Source of the DNA: Polyangia bacterium
GTDB taxonomy: Bacteria > Myxococcota_A > Polyangia > Nannocystales > Nannocystaceae
NCBI GenBank assembly: GCA_030424595.1
Contig: JAUHWG010000004.1
Location: forward strand, 1 to 64,000
Length of the DNA stretch: 64,000 nucleotides
Reading direction: 5' to 3'
In this document: positions 60,203-64,000 of the stretch, piece by piece
Layout of the letters: the number at the start of each line of letters is the position of its first letter
Position numbering within the stretch: the first letter of the stretch is position 1
Made by a program: the position numbers and the translations under genes
Notes under the pieces: model-generated
What the model was told of the DNA's origin: nothing
The model's database searches: none
What the model saw: the letters and a program-made list of their open reading frames with translations, nothing else

Positions 60203-60931
60203 CTACCAGCTGTCATCATACGTCGCCGCCTGAGCTTCCCTCGTCCCACATGTTGGGGAATACCATCGGCTCCACTCGGCGGTGAAGTCATAGTTGATGG
60301 TATAGCCCGCGCCTTGGCCGAGCGCTTGGCGATGGACGCTCACCAGGAGCGGCTGCTCGACTGAGTACTCCATGGTGGTGCGTTCGCTCCAGCGGACCAC
60401 CTTCTCGTCGCCGATCCACGCGTGGACGGCCTGGGTCGTGGCGCTCTCGGCGGCGACGCGGACGCGGTCTTCTCCCGCTGCGTGGACGGCGAGCGGCCGG
60501 CTCCCCTCTTCACCGATCGCGCTGCCGGCGTCAGCGAGCATCGCCGCGATGCGGCGGGTGTCCTCGGTCTCCAGCGACGGGTCGCGCAATCGCGGCATGC
60601 CAAGGACGCGGCCCCGCGGATCGAAGGAGAGCTCCCATGTCTGCCTCTGATCCCAGGAGGAGTACACGTCCGCGTGGGCGTGGGCGACCCCGTCGCGGAC
60701 CCGGTCTACGTAGACATCAGCTGTGAAGCTGTAGGTTTCTTTGTGGTTTGTGAGCACATTCTCGGAGTTTGATCGAAGGCTCATGTTGACGACGAAGTGG
60801 TCACGGGGCTTCATCGCATGGAGGACCACGGGCTCGTCGGGCGCAGCTTTGGTGGGAGGCTCGGGGCTCGCAGTGGCGCAGCCGACCGCGAGGAGCAGCG
60901 AGATCGAGAAGCTTCGCGCCGACAGGAGCAT
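60203..60931 (-). CDS. Hypothetical lipoprotein
   Basis: A 242-residue lipoprotein with signal MLLSARSFSISLLLAVGC and no linker. The mature part is strand-rich and charged (FTADVYVDRVRDGVAHAHAD, TWELSFDPRGRVLGMPRLRD) with no recognised family. ATG 60931 is preceded by a strong ttggagg site. It is divergent from the NTF2-like lipoprotein gene with 53 bp between starts, enough for back-to-back promoters. Confidence 0.8.
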   Translation of the reverse strand: MLLSARSFSISLLLAVGCATASPEPPTKAAPDEPVVLHAMKPRDHFVVNMSLRSNSENVLTNHKETYSFTADVYVDRVRDGVAHAHADVYSSWDQRQTWELSFDPRGRVLGMPRLRDPSLETEDTRRIAAMLADAGSAIGEEGSRPLAVHAAGEDRVRVAAESATTQAVHAWIGDEKVVRWSERTTMEYSVEQPLLVSVHRQALGQGAGYTINYDFTAEWSRWYSPTCGTREAQAATYDDSW

Positions 60932-60973
60932 GCCTCCAAGGATACTGGATAGACCGCACAGAGCGATAGGGAG

Positions 60974-60979
60974 TATTGT
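60974..60979 (+). promoter_or_regulatory. Candidate -10 element TATTGT
   Basis: TATTGT lies five bases before GTG 60985. Confidence 0.3.
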
Positions 60980-60984
60980 GCCCT

Positions 60985-61974
60985 GTGCCTTGGCCTCTCC
61001 CATCGGGCTCGCGGCCGGCGGCTGTCGTCATGGTCGCGTGTCTCCTCGCAGCCTGCAGCTCGCGGGTCACAGACCCGCCACGGACGGACGGCCCATCAGA
61101 GACGAGGACGCAGCGCTCGCTCGAGGTGGCCGTAGGCGAGATGCTGGACGCTTGGCACAGGGCAGCGGCGGTCGCCGACGAGGACGGGTACTTCGCCCAC
61201 TTCGCGGCGGACGCTGTGTTCCTCGGGACAGGTAAGAGCGAGCGAAGGAGCGTGTCGGAGCTCCGCGAGTACGCTCACCCCCTCTTCGCGCAGGGAGAGG
61301 TCTGGTCCTTCCAGGCGACGCGACGGTCGGTGGTCGTCGCCGAGAGCGGAGAGATCGCCTGGTTCGACGAGGACCTCGCGACGGCGGGGATCGGCGCTGC
61401 GCGGGGCAGCGGGGTCGCCACGCGGCAGGGAGGGCGATGGAAGATCGTCCACTACAGCCTGACGATGACGGAGCCGACGGAGTCGACGGAGGCGACGGAG
61501 GCGACAGATCCGACGGAGTCGACGGAGCGCGTCAAGGTCGTCAGCGAGCCGCTCGCCGCACCGGTCGGGCTGCTCGTGTGTCCTCGGGACGACTCGGTCG
61601 TGAGCAATCGCGGCGAGGACGGGCTCCTCAGCTGGGAGCCTATAGACGGGAACGGACACACCGGAGATCCGTCGACCCGCGTCCGGGTGGGGCGCGCAGG
61701 CGGGCGGGCAGCGCTCGAGCTCGAGACGGAGCTCACCTTTATCCGCCCGTGGCTCCTCAAAGGAGATCGGCTGGCGATCGTCGGCCAGCGCTTCGGCGAC
61801 CCGCGGGGTGCCTGCACAGACGGGTCTTGGTGTCTCGAACTCTGGGATCTGGAGCGGGCCCGCAGGCTCCTGAAGGGCGCCCGCGGGGTCGAGATCGACG
61901 CCCGACGGCTACGCGCCATCAGCTATGCGGCCGCGTTTGTCTGGCCGTTGTGTCGAGCGGAGCACGGGTCATGA
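60985..61974 (+). CDS. Lipoprotein with NTF2-like (SnoaL/DUF4440 type) domain
   Basis: A 329-residue lipoprotein with lipobox ACLLAAC. Residues about 35-155 are an NTF2-like fold (WHRAAAVADEDGYFAHFAAD, VSELREYAHPLFAQGEVWSF, GEIAWFDEDL, GGRWKIVHYSLTMT). That domain is usually found in small-molecule-binding or cyclase-like enzymes. A Thr/Glu repeat (TESTEATEATDPTEST) links it to a C-terminal region of unknown fold. The start is uncertain: GTG 60985 fits the promoter; TTG 60976 or ATG 61030 are alternatives. Confidence 0.75.
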   Translation: MPWPLPSGSRPAAVVMVACLLAACSSRVTDPPRTDGPSETRTQRSLEVAVGEMLDAWHRAAAVADEDGYFAHFAADAVFLGTGKSERRSVSELREYAHPLFAQGEVWSFQATRRSVVVAESGEIAWFDEDLATAGIGAARGSGVATRQGGRWKIVHYSLTMTEPTESTEATEATDPTESTERVKVVSEPLAAPVGLLVCPRDDSVVSNRGEDGLLSWEPIDGNGHTGDPSTRVRVGRAGGRAALELETELTFIRPWLLKGDRLAIVGQRFGDPRGACTDGSWCLELWDLERARRLLKGARGVEIDARRLRAISYAAAFVWPLCRAEHGS

Positions 61975-62053
61975 GCCCAGCCCTGCGGGGCGCGTCAGCG
62001 GTCATTGAGCGCTGGTCCGCGTGCTCGGGATGGGATCCCCGGAGGGGTCGACG

Positions 62054-62866
62054 ATGACGACGCTCGATCCACACCTACGTTGGCTCCTCGCCGCAGCGCT
62101 GGCCGCAGGCGCCTGCGCGGAGCGGGTCCGAGATGCTCCGCGCGCAAGCCCGGGCGACGACGGCTCAGACCCAGGCGCGGCCGAGGGGGCCTCTGGTTCG
62201 GAGCGGGAGCAGGCCGGGTCGACCCCGGATCCAAGCGCCCGGGGGGCGTCTGTGTCGACGGAGAGCGTCGATCTCGGGCCGATCACCGTCGTCAGCCCTG
62301 CGACCGTCCCGACGGGAGAGCCGTCGCTCGTCGGCGAGAGCACCTGCGGTGAGATCGGTGTCGGCGTTCGCCCCGTCGGCGCGGTCGACGGGGTCGCCGT
62401 TCTCTTCAAGGTACAGCTCCCTAGCGGCGTCCGCGGTGTCCTCGAGCGGAAGAGCGCAGGCTCCCCCTGTGCGAGCGCCTCGGACTCGGCGGCCTGCGAG
62501 CTGGCGCTGGAGCACCCGCCTGAGGAGGACCTGCGGGTCCAGCAGCGGGGCCGCAACCGTTGGTCGTGGATCCTCGGCTGGACCGCCGGCGATCGGGTGG
62601 GGTGGGTGTCCAACGCCGCCGAACTCAGGGCCTTCTTGGGGCCAATCGACAGTCCCGCCGACGCGCGCCTCATCCTTTGGCAAGAGGGCTACGACGTCGA
62701 CTGTGAGATCGACGAGGATGAGGGCGGCTACGCGCTCCGGGCGCGCAAGGTGGTGAACCATTGCCCCGAAACCATCAGACACTACGAGCTCCGGGTCGGG
62801 AGGGACGGTGCGGTCTCGAAGGTCTCCGAGAGGCTCGGCGAGCCTGGCGTTTGTATGCTGTATTGA
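62054..62866 (+). CDS. Hypothetical lipoprotein
   Basis: A 270-residue lipoprotein. The signal ends in AAGAC (lipobox), followed by a Ser/Gly/Glu linker to about residue 80. The mature part has a few cysteines (CGEIGVGVRPVG, GSPCASASDSAACELALEHP, YDVDCEID, NHCPETIRHYELRVGRDGAV) and is otherwise strand-rich. No family recognised. ATG 62054 is preceded by gagg. It lies 79 bp after the NTF2-like gene and may be co-transcribed with it. Confidence 0.75.
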   Translation: MTTLDPHLRWLLAAALAAGACAERVRDAPRASPGDDGSDPGAAEGASGSEREQAGSTPDPSARGASVSTESVDLGPITVVSPATVPTGEPSLVGESTCGEIGVGVRPVGAVDGVAVLFKVQLPSGVRGVLERKSAGSPCASASDSAACELALEHPPEEDLRVQQRGRNRWSWILGWTAGDRVGWVSNAAELRAFLGPIDSPADARLILWQEGYDVDCEIDEDEGGYALRARKVVNHCPETIRHYELRVGRDGAVSKVSERLGEPGVCMLY

Positions 62867-63389
62867 CGCGCGCCGAAGCGCGCTCACTGCGTGGTCGCGA
62901 CAAAAAAAGAACGAAATTCACGCTTGCGAATCAGTACAACTCACGATAGTTTGACGGCGGCCTCGCGCCGCCCTTCCAGCTGGAAGTTCGTCATGGTTCA
63001 TTGGTACTTCACCTAGTCCCGGTCCCCGAGCAGGCTTCGTCGCCAGCTCGTGTGTGAATCCGGATTTTTGACGTCCGCAGGGCAGCACGCCGCTGTTCTG
63101 GGTTGACGTCGAGGGGGTCGTGCTCGACACCGACGCGCTCATCTGCGCCCTCTACACGCCGCTTGTGCGGCCTGTGGATAGGCGGTGGATAGGCGGCGGA
63201 TAGGCGGCGGATGGGCCCCGAAGACGGCGTTGTGTCGTCGCCGCATCGCGGCTGGGGGTCGCCCAACTCATCGTATTCGCCGCCCGGCGGATTGTGGGTA
63301 GGGCTTCGTGTGTGTTGATTCCTCGCCGTGGCCGAGCCCGGCCTCCTAGGACCCTTAGCTAGGCGTCCCGTCGAACTCACCGCATTGTC
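62867..63389. other. Intergenic stretch with low-GC patch, palindrome and short tandem repeats
   Basis: No convincing gene. It holds an AT-richer patch near 62890-62950, a hairpin (ggcggc / gccgcc at 62956-62972), the palindrome cttccagctggaag at 62973-62986 and an 11-bp tandem repeat. A short frame near 63089-63190 encodes TPLFWVDVEGVVLDTDALIC but lacks a start and is probably a relic. Confidence 0.5.
63174..63215. repeat. 11-bp tandem repeat (gtggataggcg type)
   Basis: Three full units and one partial unit of gtggataggcg / gcggataggcg. Confidence 0.8.
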
Positions 63390-64000
63390 GTGCGCGTGGG
63401 CTCGGAGGGTCGCGTCGAAGGAGAGATCGTTTTGCAATTTCACTCAAAGTCCATTGAAGAACATGAGGAGGCGCCGCTCGCCGATGACGGCCGCTGGGGG
63501 TCGCTGCTCGCGGCGTGGTCGGATCGCCGAGAGGTGCGCAGGGGATCTGGGCCGGGGTCGAGCAACGCCTGCTATGTGGTCTCCGTCGGCGCGAGACGCT
63601 CGGCGCTGGAGGCGGAGGCTCAGCTCGCGGAGATCCTCGGCTTGGTCCACGCCCAGGGGGACGAGGTGGTCGGCCACGGGACCTACGAGCGGAAGAGGCC
63701 CGATCCGCGGACCTATCTCGGGCGCGGCGCCGCGGAGGCGATCGCCGAGGGAGCCCGGGCCTGCGGCGCGGATCTTTTGGTGGTCGACGCCGAGCTCAGC
63801 CCGTCTCAGCTGCGCAACCTCGAGGACATGACGGGGTTCTCCGTGTCGGACCGCGAGGCGGTGATCCTCAACGTCTTCCACCGCAACGCGAAGACCCAGC
63901 AGGCGCGGATCCAGGTGGAGATCGCCCACCTCGAGTACCTCCGGCCGCGGATCCACGGCCTCGGCCTCGACATGGATCAGCAGGCGGGCGGGGTGATGAG
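63390..64000 (+). CDS. hflX: GTPase HflX, N-terminal part (runs off window)
   Basis: The visible 203 residues are the N-terminal domain of HflX, a ribosome-associated GTPase that acts on stalled or stressed ribosomes. Clear family runs are GTYERKRPDPRTYLGRGAAE, LVVDAELSPSQLRNLEDMTG, DREAVILNVFHRNAKTQQAR and the helical linker VEIAHLEYLRPRIHGLG. The G domain lies beyond the right edge. GTG 63390 is the chosen start, since a stop lies 28 bases upstream in frame; TTG 63432 is possible. Residues 20-70 before the conserved core are not typical of the family. Confidence 0.9.
   Translation, partial: MRVGSEGRVEGEIVLQFHSKSIEEHEEAPLADDGRWGSLLAAWSDRREVRRGSGPGSSNACYVVSVGARRSALEAEAQLAEILGLVHAQGDEVVGHGTYERKRPDPRTYLGRGAAEAIAEGARACGADLLVVDAELSPSQLRNLEDMTGFSVSDREAVILNVFHRNAKTQQARIQVEIAHLEYLRPRIHGLGLDMDQQAGGVM

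Noticed and set aside
63089..63190. Small gene encoding a TPLFWVDVEGVVLDTDALIC peptide
   Set aside because: There is no start codon after the preceding in-frame stop, and the frame runs into a tandem repeat.

Overview
The window looks like part of a chromosome from a Nannocystaceae-type myxobacterium (order Nannocystales, relatives of Nannocystis, Enhygromyxa and Plesiocystis). The reasons are very high GC, a large number of lipoproteins whose lipobox cysteine is followed by a Thr/Ser/Gly-rich linker, a fibro-slime domain protein, a Ser/Thr kinase fused to an AAA ATPase, and many single-copy genes with no wider operon. This assignment is inferred from content; no rRNA or tRNA gene was found.

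Layout. 1-848 is one end of a repeated element that recurs in inverted orientation at 58872-60152. 896-9728 holds an RlmI-like rRNA methyltransferase, an outer-membrane-like protein, gpmI, two lipoproteins and a hybrid histidine kinase. It leads into 8824-15016, where an RsbW-like ATPase, a STAS-like protein and a Cache/HAMP/SpoIIE phosphatase bracket a porin, a cupredoxin and a pentaheme cytochrome c. 15044-26199 carries a di-heme peroxidase-like lipoprotein, a TPR lipoprotein, a giant FecR/VIT/VWA lipoprotein, RNase HI, small hypotheticals and RadC. 26413-31207 is a thioredoxin, S55 protease and beta-propeller operon. 31355-41929 holds lipoproteins, a HEAT-cyclophilin fusion and a 1493-residue kinase/pseudokinase/AAA/TPR protein. 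41879-43860 is a two-gene operon of an MpaB/Lcp-like oxygenase and a Pyr4-type membrane terpene cyclase. 44364-46860 is cydAB. 47005-55603 is mostly lipoproteins plus a CocE/S15 hydrolase. 55823-58872 holds an isolated divergent EF-Tu, a VOC-family relic and an exported D-2-hydroxyacid dehydrogenase. After the repeated element come three lipoproteins and the start of hflX at the right edge.

How it fits together. The most coherent systems are the proposed partner-switching module around an envelope electron-transfer set (8824-15016), the oxygenase/terpene-cyclase pair, and the envelope protein quality-control-like operon at 26413-31207. A recurrent TANNNT hexamer 5-11 nt upstream of many start codons suggests that leaderless transcription is common. 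The main limits are that no database search or structure prediction was run, and most lipoproteins have no recognisable function.
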